Source: Caulobacter ginsengisoli (lineage in GTDB: Bacteria > Pseudomonadota > Alphaproteobacteria > Caulobacterales > Caulobacteraceae). Taken from it: a DNA stretch of 64,000 nt. Both the position numbers and the translations under genes were made by a program. Positions within the stretch are counted from its first letter, which is position 1, and every line of letters starts with the position of its first letter. The stretch lies in assembly GCF_030814835.1 (NCBI RefSeq), contig NZ_JAUSVS010000011.1:1-64000 (forward strand), in the 5' to 3' direction. Positions 18,065-28,077 of this stretch are shown here, piece after piece. The notes under the pieces are model-generated. The model did no database searches. It saw nothing but the letters and a program-made list of their open reading frames with translations, and had not been told where the DNA came from.

Positions 18065-18994
18065 ATGAACTCGAACGAACACTATTGGTGGCGAATTGGA
18101 ATGGAGCTCAAGCTTCGCCAAGCGAGCGGCGACGCCTTTCAGGACCTATTTTCCCGCCTTATGGCTAGACTACACGGGGACGATTTTGTCCGCGTCCGCC
18201 CCTTTGGGAGCTTAGGCGACAAGGGTTGTGACGGTTATCTCATCTCTGACGGAAAAGTATTCCAATGTTACGGCGCCCTCGGCGGAGATAAAGGCAAGGT
18301 AGAATCACTCATCGAGAAAATGGATGAGGATTTTGAGAAAGCTAAGCAGAAGCTTCCGCATATTATGAAGGAATGGCACATGGTCCACAATATAGTGGAC
18401 GGGCTGCCTGTTCACGCCGTCGAGAAGCTTGAAGCCCTCAAGAAGGCCAATCCAAATCTTAAATTTGGCTTTATCGGCTTCGAGGGATTTATCGAACGGC
18501 TCTTCAAACTTCCAAAGGACGACATCGAAAATTTCGTCGGCCCCGTCGTCACTAATCAGGATGCGGTCAGCATGCAGTTGCCCGAATTGCGCGATCTGGT
18601 CGCGGCGGTCGCTGCGGCTGCAGATGCTGTCACAGCGGGTTCAAAGCCAATCAAGCCAGTACCGGTGGACAAGCTTGAATTGAACAAGCTCCCCGGCCAT
18701 TGGCGATCGCTGATTGCCGGCGGATGGCAGAATGCGCATCACGTTCGCGACTATATCGCAAAGCACCATAATCCGATGCTGGGAGAAACGCTGGCCGGCG
18801 CTTTCCAAGGGCGATACCAGTACCTGAAAGCGCAGCTCCTGGAGCCCGCTGCGATCATGTACGCGCTCTACGTCATGGTGACTGGGCCGGGTGAGTCGAC
18901 GCCCCAGAGACAGGTCGCCGCCCAGGCGCTCCTGGCTTACCTTTTCGAGAGCTGCGACATATTTGAAGATGCCCCCTCCGAGGCTACTGCATGA
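18065..18994 (+). CDS. ABC-three-component system effector, PD-(D/E)XK-like N-terminal domain
   Basis: Starting at the ATG at 18065 the product is 309 residues. The first 120 residues resemble the nuclease-like effector subunits of ABC-3C systems: GDAFQDLFSRLMARL, then VRPFGSLGDKGCDGYLI (conserved Asp pair near residues 52-56), then VFQCYG (the Q-x-K/Y position near residue 70). This is an Mrr/restriction-endonuclease-like arrangement with a non-canonical last residue. The C-terminal part is helical and unfamiliar. It overlaps the next gene by ATGA. Codon use and base composition are clearly AT-richer than the surroundings, consistent with horizontal acquisition. Nuclease activity is inferred. 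Confidence 0.75.
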   Translation: MNSNEHYWWRIGMELKLRQASGDAFQDLFSRLMARLHGDDFVRVRPFGSLGDKGCDGYLISDGKVFQCYGALGGDKGKVESLIEKMDEDFEKAKQKLPHIMKEWHMVHNIVDGLPVHAVEKLEALKKANPNLKFGFIGFEGFIERLFKLPKDDIENFVGPVVTNQDAVSMQLPELRDLVAAVAAAADAVTAGSKPIKPVPVDKLELNKLPGHWRSLIAGGWQNAHHVRDYIAKHHNPMLGETLAGAFQGRYQYLKAQLLEPAAIMYALYVMVTGPGESTPQRQVAAQALLAYLFESCDIFEDAPSEATA

Positions 18995-19239
18995 TTTTGC
19001 CTGGCAAGCACCTACGCGAGGACAGGGCGCTTCTTGGCGTCGGCGCTGAGGTTCTCTCGCACCTAGGCGAAGAAACGACCGTCTCGGAACTATGGGAGAA
19101 GGTCCGAACTGCCCGCAATTCCGATACGCAATCGGCTCCTCTGTCATTCGACTGGTTCGTACTTGGCTTGAGTTTCCTGTTCGCAATCTCCGCCATTGAA
19201 TTGCACCGGGGCATAGTCACCGCGACGAACGCGCCATGA
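18991..19239 (+). CDS. ABC-three-component system middle component
   Basis: This 82-residue protein sits between the effector and the ATPase with ATGA overlaps on both sides. It reads MILPGKHLREDRALLGVGAE, then an HTH-like helical region (VSELWEKVRT), then LSFDWFVLGLSFLFAI, the hydrophobic segment seen in the small middle components of ABC-3C operons. Those proteins are thought to bridge the ATPase and effector. A DNA-binding role has been suggested from the winged-helix-like fold but is not shown. Confidence 0.75.
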   Translation: MILPGKHLREDRALLGVGAEVLSHLGEETTVSELWEKVRTARNSDTQSAPLSFDWFVLGLSFLFAISAIELHRGIVTATNAP

Positions 19240-21008
19240 TATTAACAATTGAAAGCTCGATCGATTCCTTCAAGACCGTGCATTTTCGCGAAGGCTTGAA
19301 TGTAGTGCTCGCGGAAACATCTCCACAATCAACAAACAAGCAGACGCGAAATAGCGCGGGCAAAACGAGCATTATTGAAATTATCCATTTTCTCCTGGGC
19401 GCGGATTGCAAACCAGATTCGTTGTTTCGTACGAAGGCGCTTATCGATCAGAGCTTCACAGGCTCATTTAGAGTAGACGGGCGGCTGATAAAAGTTCGGC
19501 GAAGTGGAGCGGCGCCTTCTCAAATTTTCATTCTGGAGGGTGGAGAGGACCGGCTCGGCTTGACGCTGAAAGTCGATAGAGAATTTGGCCTACCATGCAC
19601 CTCGAACACCAATTGGAAGACCTACTTGGGGTTCGCTATGTTCGATCTCCCTTCAGACGTGAAGGGCACTGAGTTTGATGAGTCCTTCACTCCGTCCTTC
19701 CGGTCGATGATCTCTTACTTTGCTCGCAGAGGACCCGGGGCAATTCTCCACTGCGAACGCACCGCTGAGCAACAACAGCGCTGGGACTGGCAGGTCAATG
19801 TATCCTATATGCTTGGCTTGGACTGGCATATCCCCTTCGATCTCAATAAGGTTAGAGCACGCGAGGGCATGCTCGATGAACTCCGGAAAGCGGCGAAGGG
19901 GGGAGCCCTGGGAGATGTCGTTGGTACGGTAGCCGAGCTGAGACCCCAGCTAATAGTCGCACAACGCAAAGCCCAGTCGCTGCGGGACCAACTAGCGAGT
20001 TTCGAAGTTCTTGACTCGTATCGTGACCTGTCTCGCAGAGCAGCACGCGCAAAGACTGAGATTCAAGCGATCAATCGGGAAATAGTGAGCCGCTATGAAA
20101 CTTTGAACCATTTGCTCGAAGCGCTTGCGGGTGAGACCCCGCCAGCGCAATCGGACTTGGAGCGCCTGTATGCTGCCGTGGGTATAGAATTACCGGGCGT
20201 AGCTTTGAGGCGATTTGAGGAGGTGCAACGTTTCCATGCGTCTGTTGTCTCAAACAGAAAGGCTCACCTTCAACAGGAGATCGACGAAACAAGTCGTGCG
20301 TTAGCGTCAGCGGATAGCCGCCTTGCGGCATTCTCGGCCGAGCGGAGCGAGATTCTTAGAACCCTTGAAGGAAAAGGGGCCTTGGAGGATTTCTTAACTC
20401 TACAGCGTCAACTGGCCGAACTCGAAGCCATTGCAGCTTCCCTCGGGGAACGCTTCAAAGCCGCCGAGTTACTAGAGGGAGAATCCACCCAACTGAAGCT
20501 TGATCGCACCAACATCAAGCTCAGGCTCCAGGCCGACCACCACGCGCGCAAAGATCTCTTGGATGAAGCCGTCGTACACGTGGCCGAGACAATCTCCGAC
20601 CTCTACGACGACCGGACAGGGGGGCTGGTTGTCGAAGCCACCGAAAACGGGCCCGAGTTCCGAATTCACATTGAGGGTGATCGTGGGGGTGGAATATCCA
20701 ACATGGAGGTCTACTGCTTCGATCTCATGCTTTTTGGTCTGGTCACTAAGCATTTGGGTGGGCCTGGATTCTTGATACATGACAGCCATCTTTTTGATGG
20801 CGTTGATGAACGCCAAATTGCTGCGGCGTTCGAACTTGGTCAGCGAGCGACAGCGGGTTTGGGTCTGCAGTACATCGTCACGATGAATTCGGACGTCTTT
20901 GACCGTCTGCCGCTGCCCGATGACGTAGAAAGAGAAAAGGTCGTTCTCCCCACCCGCCTGTCCGACCAGACGGAAACAGGTGGACTGTTTGGGTTTAGGT
21001 TCGACTAG
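19236..21008 (+). CDS. SMC/RecN-like ATPase of an ABC-three-component system (DUF2326)
   Basis: The 590-residue protein has a Walker A motif TRNSAGKTSIIEII (near residues 37-50), a long central helical/coiled-coil region (about residues 205-440, rich in R/E/Q/L heptads) and a C-terminal ATPase half. That half carries the DUF2326-type signature region GISNMEVYCFDLMLF (near 485) and the Walker B/D-loop area FLIHDSHLFDGVDERQ (near 510-525). The split head plus coiled coil is the SMC/RecN plan. ABC-3C ATPases are proposed to sense DNA or RNA structures of invaders and license the effector. The start overlaps the middle component (ATGA). AT-rich composition marks it as part of the island. Confidence 0.85.
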   Translation: MILTIESSIDSFKTVHFREGLNVVLAETSPQSTNKQTRNSAGKTSIIEIIHFLLGADCKPDSLFRTKALIDQSFTGSFRVDGRLIKVRRSGAAPSQIFILEGGEDRLGLTLKVDREFGLPCTSNTNWKTYLGFAMFDLPSDVKGTEFDESFTPSFRSMISYFARRGPGAILHCERTAEQQQRWDWQVNVSYMLGLDWHIPFDLNKVRAREGMLDELRKAAKGGALGDVVGTVAELRPQLIVAQRKAQSLRDQLASFEVLDSYRDLSRRAARAKTEIQAINREIVSRYETLNHLLEALAGETPPAQSDLERLYAAVGIELPGVALRRFEEVQRFHASVVSNRKAHLQQEIDETSRALASADSRLAAFSAERSEILRTLEGKGALEDFLTLQRQLAELEAIAASLGERFKAAELLEGESTQLKLDRTNIKLRLQADHHARKDLLDEAVVHVAETISDLYDDRTGGLVVEATENGPEFRIHIEGDRGGGISNMEVYCFDLMLFGLVTKHLGGPGFLIHDSHLFDGVDERQIAAAFELGQRATAGLGLQYIVTMNSDVFDRLPLPDDVEREKVVLPTRLSDQTETGGLFGFRFD

Positions 21009-21039
21009 TTCCTTTTGAGTGGGGGGACACAGTCAGCGC

Positions 21040-21663
21040 CTACCGCAAATACCCCACCACCAACCGCGTAGCCTCCTCCACCAGCGCCTCGACCCCCGCC
21101 TCCGCCAACCCCTCCCCCCGGTGCAGCACCGCCGTGTGGGTCAGGGCCTCGATCGTCGTCACGCAGACGAAGGCCGCTAGGTCCAGGTCGACCGCCCTCA
21201 CCTCGGCCCGCCGGCCCTCCAGGTAGCCGCGGAACAGGCCGTAGGTTTCGCTGTTGAAGGCCTCGACGTTGACCAGGGCGCCGGTGCGCGGGGTCTGTTC
21301 GGCCAGGACGCGGTGGAGTTTGGGGTCTAAGCGGTGGGCTTCGATGGCGGCGGCGATGAGGCGTCTGGCGCCGGTTTCCAGGGGCTGGGCCTCGGCGTCG
21401 GCCAGGGCCCGGCGGACGATGGCCATCAGGTCCCGGTTGTGGCGGTCGATGACGGCGGCGACCAGGGCCTCCTTGCTGGGGTAGTATTGGTAGAGCGAGC
21501 CGATGCTGACGCCCGCCTCGCGGGCGATGCGGTTGGTGCTGGCCTGGTCGAAACCCTCGCGGACCAGAATGCGAGCGGTCGCCTCGATCAGGGCGTCGAC
21601 CGTGGCGCGCGAGCGGTCCTGGGAGGCGGTTTTCCTTGGGCGTGTGAGCGGTTTGCGCGCCAC
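21040..21663 (-). CDS. TetR-family transcriptional regulator
   Basis: The 207-residue protein has an N-terminal TetR helix-turn-helix (ATVDALIEATARILVREG, then ASTNRIAREAGVSIGSLYQY) and a longer ligand-binding helical domain. The recognition helix GSLYQYYPSKEAL is typical. It is divergent from the DinB-family gene, with an almost perfect palindrome in the 84-bp gap, so it probably represses itself and dinB-like in the absence of an unknown ligand. Confidence 0.9.
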   Translation of the reverse strand: MARKPLTRPRKTASQDRSRATVDALIEATARILVREGFDQASTNRIAREAGVSIGSLYQYYPSKEALVAAVIDRHNRDLMAIVRRALADAEAQPLETGARRLIAAAIEAHRLDPKLHRVLAEQTPRTGALVNVEAFNSETYGLFRGYLEGRRAEVRAVDLDLAAFVCVTTIEALTHTAVLHRGEGLAEAGVEALVEEATRLVVGYLR

Positions 21664-21688
21664 GGGCCGCCCTCCTGAAAGCGAGTAG

Positions 21689-21714
21689 AAAATGGGAGCT
21701 ATCGCTCACATTTT
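21689..21714. promoter_or_regulatory. Palindromic operator between tetR-like and dinB-like genes
   Basis: AAAATG-G-GAGC-TATC-GCTC-A-CATTTT is a 26-bp dyad centred at 21701/21702. It is the size expected for a TetR dimer and lies in the divergent promoter. The arms AAAATG/CATTTT and GAGC/GCTC match exactly. Confidence 0.75.
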
Positions 21715-21747
21715 ACAGGGAATGCGCCAGCGATCAACGGAGTTCCC

Positions 21748-22233
21748 ATGACGCCCCTCCCCTATGCCCAGCTGATCGACATCAAGCGGTGGGCCGACCG
21801 CGGCCTGTATGAGGCGGTGGCCCGCAATTTCTCGGCCCTGAGCCCGGAGGACCAGTTCATCCTGCTGCGCGTGCTGGACCACATCCACACGGTCGACCGG
21901 ATCTTCCAGCATCACCTGCGGGGCCTGCCCCACGGCTTTGCGGCGGCGCGGTCGGAGACGATGCCGGCGCTGGCGGCGCTGGCGGAGGGCGCCGCGGCGG
22001 TGGACGACTGGTACGGCGCCTATGTCGGCGGCCTGGCGGCGGCGGCGTTCGACGAGCCCGTCGACTTCGTCTTCACCAGCGGCAAGCCGGCCCGCATGAC
22101 GCGCGGCCAGATCCTGCTGCATGTCTGCCTGCACGGGACCTATCACCGCGGCAACGCCGGGGCGCTGCTGCAGCTGCGCGGCCTGGTCCCCAGCCCGGAC
22201 GCGATCACCGACTTCCTGGAGGCGGCGGCCTAG
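21748..22233 (+). CDS. DinB-family four-helix metal-binding protein
   Basis: This 161-residue protein fits the DinB/YfiT-like four-helix bundle with three metal-ligand histidines: one in DHIHTVDRIF (near residue 50) and two in HVCLHGTYHRGN (near residue 130). Members include mycothiol- and bacillithiol-dependent transferases and proteins of unknown role. No substrate can be assigned in an alphaproteobacterium. It is probably controlled by the divergent TetR regulator through the palindrome at 21689-21714. Confidence 0.85.
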   Translation: MTPLPYAQLIDIKRWADRGLYEAVARNFSALSPEDQFILLRVLDHIHTVDRIFQHHLRGLPHGFAAARSETMPALAALAEGAAAVDDWYGAYVGGLAAAAFDEPVDFVFTSGKPARMTRGQILLHVCLHGTYHRGNAGALLQLRGLVPSPDAITDFLEAAA

Positions 22234-22266
22234 CCCCTGCTGTCGGCGGGCGGCATGGAGGTGGGA

Positions 22267-22481
22267 TTACGGGTCGCTTCGCGACAGGAAGATAAGGGAG
22301 GGAAGAAGGGTAAGGGACGGCGCCGGACCAGGGCCCTCTGTTGCCGGCCGTTGATATTTATCGAGGCGCGAAGCGCCTCAACAAGACCCTGCCGGAGGGC
22401 AATACGCAGGGCGTCGGCCGCAGCCACGGCCCCTTCCTCTTCTTCTCTACCCTTATCTTCCTGTCGCGAAGCGACCCGTAA
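22267..22481. repeat. Long inverted-repeat element, family C (perfect 32-bp arms)
   Basis: The left arm (22267-22298) and right arm (22450-22481) are exact reverse complements over 32 bp. Each arm itself contains the small palindrome GTCGCTTCGCGAC. The 151-bp interior has a further hairpin GAGGCGCGAAGCGCCTC (about 22363-22379) and partly complementary purine/pyrimidine tracts. It sits between two convergent genes. It is non-coding and is the most perfect structure in the window. Confidence 0.9.
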
Positions 22482-22496
22482 ACCCACGCCTGACGC

Positions 22497-22817
22497 TTAC
22501 GGCGCCTCGACCGCGTTCTCACGGAATTCGGCCGCCGGGACGAAGGCGGCGCCGTCGTCGTCCAGGACCCAGACGCCGATGAGGGCGGGGTGGGCCGGGT
22601 CGACCTCCTCGTCGATCAGGTCGCCGTCGTAGAGGCCGACGCTGCTGTAATCCAGGTCCAGGGAGAGCTGGTGGGTGAAGCCCACCATCTCCTCGGCCAT
22701 CCGGCGCGAGTAGCCGAGGGCCTCGCTCTCGTTGACGAAGTCGTCGGACAGGGTGCTGACCTCGGCGCCCTCGGCGTCCTGGATCGCGGTCGTCGTGACG
22801 ATGGTGTAGGCGGGCAT
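22497..22817 (-). CDS. Uncharacterised 106-residue acidic protein
   Basis: The start ATG at 22817 gives MPAYTIVTTTAIQDAEGAEV and an acidic, helix-rich protein with no signal peptide, membrane segment or cysteine. The motif DDFVNESEALGYSRRMAEEM and an aromatic FTHQLSLDLDYSS follow. I do not recognise a family. Codon use fits the genome. It is preceded by rsgA on the same strand (gap 80 bp) and followed by the family C repeat. Confidence 0.6.
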   Translation of the reverse strand: MPAYTIVTTTAIQDAEGAEVSTLSDDFVNESEALGYSRRMAEEMVGFTHQLSLDLDYSSVGLYDGDLIDEEVDPAHPALIGVWVLDDDGAAFVPAAEFRENAVEAP

Positions 22818-22897
22818 GATGATGTCTCTGGGGGGAGGAAGCCCATCCCTACCCTGTTCCGGGGCCGGAGCGGGCCAGAATCGGCAAAAAACCTGCC

Positions 22898-23971
22898 TCA
22901 GCCGGCGTCGCGGTCGGCCTTCTTGGCGGAGCGGTAGGACTTCTGACCCCGGCGCTTGGCGTCCTTGGCCAGGCGGGCCGCCTTGTCCTCCACCGCCGCC
23001 AGCTCGGCCCCCAGCTTCTGGAAGCTGGCCCATCTCGCCGGGGCCAGCGCCCCGCTCTTCAGCGCGGCCTGCACGGCGCAGCCCGGCTCGCCGCCGTGGC
23101 TGCAGTCGCTGAAGCGGCAGGCGGCGACCAGGGCCTCGATGTCGTCGAACACCGCGCTGACTCCCTCCTCGGCGTCGATCAGCCCCACCTCACGGATGCC
23201 GGGGGAGTCGATGATCAGGCCGCCGCCGGGCAGCCGGACCAGTTGGCGGTGGCTGGTGGTGTGGCGGCCCTGGTCGTCGGACTCGCGGATGGCCTCGGTC
23301 GCCATGCGGTCCTCGCCCAGCAGGGCGTTGACCAGGGTGGACTTGCCGACGCCCGACGAGCCGATCAGCACGCAGGTCTCGCCGGGCGCCAGATGGGCCA
23401 GCAGGCCGTCCAGGCCCTGGCCCTGCCGCGCCGAGACGACGACGACCGGGCAGTCGGCGGCCAGGGCCTGCATCTCGGCGCGCTGGGCGTCCAGATCGGG
23501 GCTGAGGTCGGCCTTGGTCAGCACCAGTACGGGCCGCGCGCCGCTCTGCCAGGCGGCGGCCAGGAAGCGCTCGATCCGGCGCGGATTGAGGTCGGCGTTC
23601 AGCGAGGTGACGACGAAAGCCACGTCGATATTGGCGGCGATGACCTGGACGTCCTGGACGCTGTGGGCGGCCCGGCGCACGAAGGCGGTGCGGCGCGGCA
23701 GGATGGCGTGGATGGTGGCCGAGCGCTGGCCCGGTTCCAGCGACAGGGCGACCCAGTCGCCGACCACCGGATGGCCGGCCTCCCCGGCCTCGTGCATCAG
23801 CCGCCCGGCCGCCTTGGCCCGCAGCTCGCCCTGGTCGGCGAGCACCCGATAGCCGTTGCGCTGCTGGACGACGACCCGCCCGGGGGTGAGGCCCGCGCGG
23901 GCATGCGGCGCGAAGGCCTGCGCCAGCAGATCGGACCAGCCGTATTGCTCGATCAAGCGTGAACGTCCCAT
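22898..23971 (-). CDS. rsgA: Ribosome small-subunit biogenesis GTPase RsgA
   Basis: This 357-residue circularly permuted GTPase acts in late 30S maturation. The N-terminal OB domain is followed by the permuted G motifs: G4 (LTKADLS), then G1 (GSSGVGKSTLVNAL), G2-like GRHTTSHRQL and G3 (DSPGIRE). The C-terminal zinc knuckle is intact (CRFSDCSHGGEPGCAV). A basic tail (KRRGQKSYRSAKK) is typical for rRNA contact. It appears to be transcribed alone or with the downstream 106-residue gene. Confidence 0.94.
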   Translation of the reverse strand: MGRSRLIEQYGWSDLLAQAFAPHARAGLTPGRVVVQQRNGYRVLADQGELRAKAAGRLMHEAGEAGHPVVGDWVALSLEPGQRSATIHAILPRRTAFVRRAAHSVQDVQVIAANIDVAFVVTSLNADLNPRRIERFLAAAWQSGARPVLVLTKADLSPDLDAQRAEMQALAADCPVVVVSARQGQGLDGLLAHLAPGETCVLIGSSGVGKSTLVNALLGEDRMATEAIRESDDQGRHTTSHRQLVRLPGGGLIIDSPGIREVGLIDAEEGVSAVFDDIEALVAACRFSDCSHGGEPGCAVQAALKSGALAPARWASFQKLGAELAAVEDKAARLAKDAKRRGQKSYRSAKKADRDAG

Positions 23972-24026
23972 TGGCCGGCGCGCCGGGGCCCCACCTCTAA
24001 AGCGGCGGGGCCCCGGCGGCTAGCGC

Positions 24027-25817
<1,791 letters not shown>

Positions 25818-25942
25818 GCGTTCTCATGTCCGGATGGAAGGGGGCGTTGTGGTCGGACATGAGAGGTTTCATAGGGCGCCCTCCTTCAGCGTTGGGGGGA
25901 CTATCCGTGGGGTTCGTGGGTTCTGCAAGAGAGGAAGATTAG

Positions 25943-26077
25943 GTCCACGAACCACACGAACCACACGAACAGGAAGCGCTGAACGCTCTGACGGCCGAAG
26001 GCCTATGATCAAACAGACCCTTCGGGTCGAGCTCGGAATTGCGCGGCCCGTTCGTGTGGTTCGTGTGGTTCGTGGAC
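25943..26077. repeat. Inverted-repeat element, family D (perfect 28-bp arms with internal tandem repeats)
   Basis: GTCCACGAACCACACGAAC followed by CACACGAAC (25943-25970) is the exact reverse complement of 26050-26077. Each arm contains a tandem ACGAACCAC-type repeat. The 79-bp interior shows no gene. A degenerate third copy of the arm (GTGGGGTTCGTGGGTTC) is at about 25910-25926. It lies between two minus-strand genes. Confidence 0.85.
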
Positions 26078-26091
26078 AAACCTTGCGGCGG

Positions 26092-26979
26092 TCAGTCCAG
26101 CCCCGGCGTCACCGTCTTCGCCTCCTCGTCCGGCGACCGTGGCCGGTGTACCAGCGTCACCAGCACGAAGCTGAGCAGGATCAGCAGGTACCAGCTGCCC
26201 ATCTTGCTCACCGAGACCATGTGCCAGCCGTCGCGCTGCGAGGGGTAGACCCAGGCGCTGGCGAAGGTGCCGAGGTTCTCGGCCAGCCAGATGAAGAAGC
26301 TGACCAGGATCAGGCCCAGCAGCATGGGCATGCGGCGGGGCTTGAGGTCCGGGGTGAAGACGAACCAGGTCTGGGCGTAGGCCAGGGCCGTGAGGGCGAA
26401 GAGGGCCCAGCGCATGTCCAGGATGTAGTGGTGGCTGAAGAAGTTGACATAGGACCCGACCGCCAGGGCCCAGCTGACCCACAGCGGCGGGAAGCGGATG
26501 AAGCGGATGTCGAACAGCCGCCAGATGCGAGCGATGTAGCTGCCGATGCAGGCGTACATGAAGCCTGAGAACAGGGGCACGTCGCCCAGCCGCAGCAGGC
26601 TGGGCTCGGGATAGATCCAGCTGCCGTGGGCGGTCTTGAAGACCTCCATCGCCGTGCCGACGACGTGGAAGACCAGGATGACCAGGGCCTCGTTCCAGTG
26701 CTCCAGCTTCATCGCGAGAAGCGCGACCTGGACCAGGACGGCGGCGATCACCAGAAAATCGTAGCGGGCGATGGGGGCGTGGTCCGGCCAGAACAGATGG
26801 CTGCCGACCAGCAGGGCCAGCATGATGGCGGCAAACAGGCAGGCCCAGGCCTGCTTGAGGCCGAACAGCAGGAACTCGTAGAGGCCCGCCCGCAGCGGCG
26901 AGCGCTCGGCCCAGGGCCGCATCGCAGCGTCCAGGGCGATGACCCGGCTCTTGATCTGGTCGTTGAAACTCATGGTCAT
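26092..26979 (-). CDS. DUF817 integral membrane protein
   Basis: This 295-residue protein has about eight hydrophobic helices and the family's conserved stretches: [55 protein letters not shown] and [19 protein letters not shown]817 proteins are found across bacteria and none has an established function. It has no partner on its strand and is divergent from hisI, with a 46-bp gap. Confidence 0.9.
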   Translation of the reverse strand: MTMSFNDQIKSRVIALDAAMRPWAERSPLRAGLYEFLLFGLKQAWACLFAAIMLALLVGSHLFWPDHAPIARYDFLVIAAVLVQVALLAMKLEHWNEALVILVFHVVGTAMEVFKTAHGSWIYPEPSLLRLGDVPLFSGFMYACIGSYIARIWRLFDIRFIRFPPLWVSWALAVGSYVNFFSHHYILDMRWALFALTALAYAQTWFVFTPDLKPRRMPMLLGLILVSFFIWLAENLGTFASAWVYPSQRDGWHMVSVSKMGSWYLLILLSFVLVTLVHRPRSPDEEAKTVTPGLD

Positions 26980-27025
26980 CGAATGTCACTGGCGCGGCGG
27001 GGTGGCCAGACGGCATGATCCGCCC

Positions 27026-27421
27026 ATGACCGCCACTTTCCCCACAGCCCCGGACAGCCACGCCCTGGAGCGCGGCGCCGTCCTCGCCCCCAGCTTCGAC
27101 GCCAATGGCCTGATCGCGGCGGTGGCCACCCACGCGGCGACCGGCGAGGTGCTGATGCTGGCCTGGATGAACGCCGAGGCGCTGCAGGCGACCCTGGACA
27201 CCGGTGAGGCCCATTATTTCAGCCGCTCGCGCCAGGCCCTGTGGAAGAAGGGCGAGACCTCCGGCCAGGTTCAGAAGGTGGTGGAACTGCGCGTCGACTG
27301 CGACCAGGACGCCGTCTGGCTGAAGGTCGATCCCCAGGGCGACGGCGGGGCCTGCCATGTCGGCTTCCGCTCCTGTTTCTATCGCGTCGTCGAGGACGGA
27401 AAACTGGTGGAGCGCCCATGA
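27026..27421 (+). CDS. hisI: Phosphoribosyl-AMP cyclohydrolase
   Basis: The 131-residue enzyme opens the purine ring of phosphoribosyl-AMP in histidine biosynthesis (third step). Conserved motifs are [26 protein letters not shown], a KGETSGQ segment and the zinc/magnesium residues [23 protein letters not shown]. It is the monofunctional form without HisE, as in most alphaproteobacteria. The start at 27026 removes an implausible upstream extension. Its stop overlaps the next gene by ATGA. Confidence 0.95.
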   Translation: MTATFPTAPDSHALERGAVLAPSFDANGLIAAVATHAATGEVLMLAWMNAEALQATLDTGEAHYFSRSRQALWKKGETSGQVQKVVELRVDCDQDAVWLKVDPQGDGGACHVGFRSCFYRVVEDGKLVERP

Positions 27422-28068
27422 CCATAGCCGAGAGCCTGATCGCCTTTTCCATCGCCGCCGGCCTGCTGACCCTGACGCCGGGCCTGGACACCGCCCTGAT
27501 GCTGCGCACCGCCGCCGTCGAGGGGCCCAAGCGCGCGGCGGCCACGGGGGCCGGCATCCTGACCGGCTGCCTGGTTTGGGGAGCGGCCGTGGCCATCGGT
27601 CTGGGCGCGCTGCTGACCGCCTCGGAAATGGCCTTCACCCTGCTGAAATGGGCCGGCGCGGCCTATCTGGTCTGGATGGGGGCGGGGATGATCCTCAAGC
27701 CCCGCCGGACCTACGACCCGGTTCCCGCCAGCCGGCCGCCGGGCGGCTCGCCCTACCCCCTGCGCGCCGGCGAGGTCGGCGGCTTCAACCGCGGCCTGAT
27801 GACCAACCTGCTCAATCCCAAGGTGGGCGTCTTCTATGTCAGCTTCCTGCCGCAGTTCGTCCCGGACGGCGTGGCGGCGGGGCCGTGGATGTTCGGCCTG
27901 GCCGGACTGCACGCGGCCATGGGGGCGGTCTGGTTCGTGGTGCTGGTCGCCGCCACCCTGCCCCTGGCCGGGCTGCTGCACCGCCCGGGCGTGGTGACCT
28001 GGCTGGATCGGATCACCGGCGGGGTGCTGATCGGGTTCGCGGTCAAGCTAGCGCTGGCGCGTCGCTAG
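27418..28068 (+). CDS. LysE/RhtB-family amino-acid exporter
   Basis: This 216-residue membrane protein has the LysE/RhtB pattern: [20 protein letters not shown] at the N-terminus (usual P-G-P-x-x box), helices near residues 40-65 and 65-90, a cytosolic loop, then [26 protein letters not shown] (the N-P-K motif) and two C-terminal helices. It probably exports an amino acid or homoserine lactone-like compound. It overlaps hisI by 4 bp, so it is likely co-translated. Its stop lies in CTAG only 9 bp from the convergent phosphatase stop. Confidence 0.88.
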   Translation: MTIAESLIAFSIAAGLLTLTPGLDTALMLRTAAVEGPKRAAATGAGILTGCLVWGAAVAIGLGALLTASEMAFTLLKWAGAAYLVWMGAGMILKPRRTYDPVPASRPPGGSPYPLRAGEVGGFNRGLMTNLLNPKVGVFYVSFLPQFVPDGVAAGPWMFGLAGLHAAMGAVWFVVLVAATLPLAGLLHRPGVVTWLDRITGGVLIGFAVKLALARR

Positions 28069-28077
28069 GGCCCGCCG

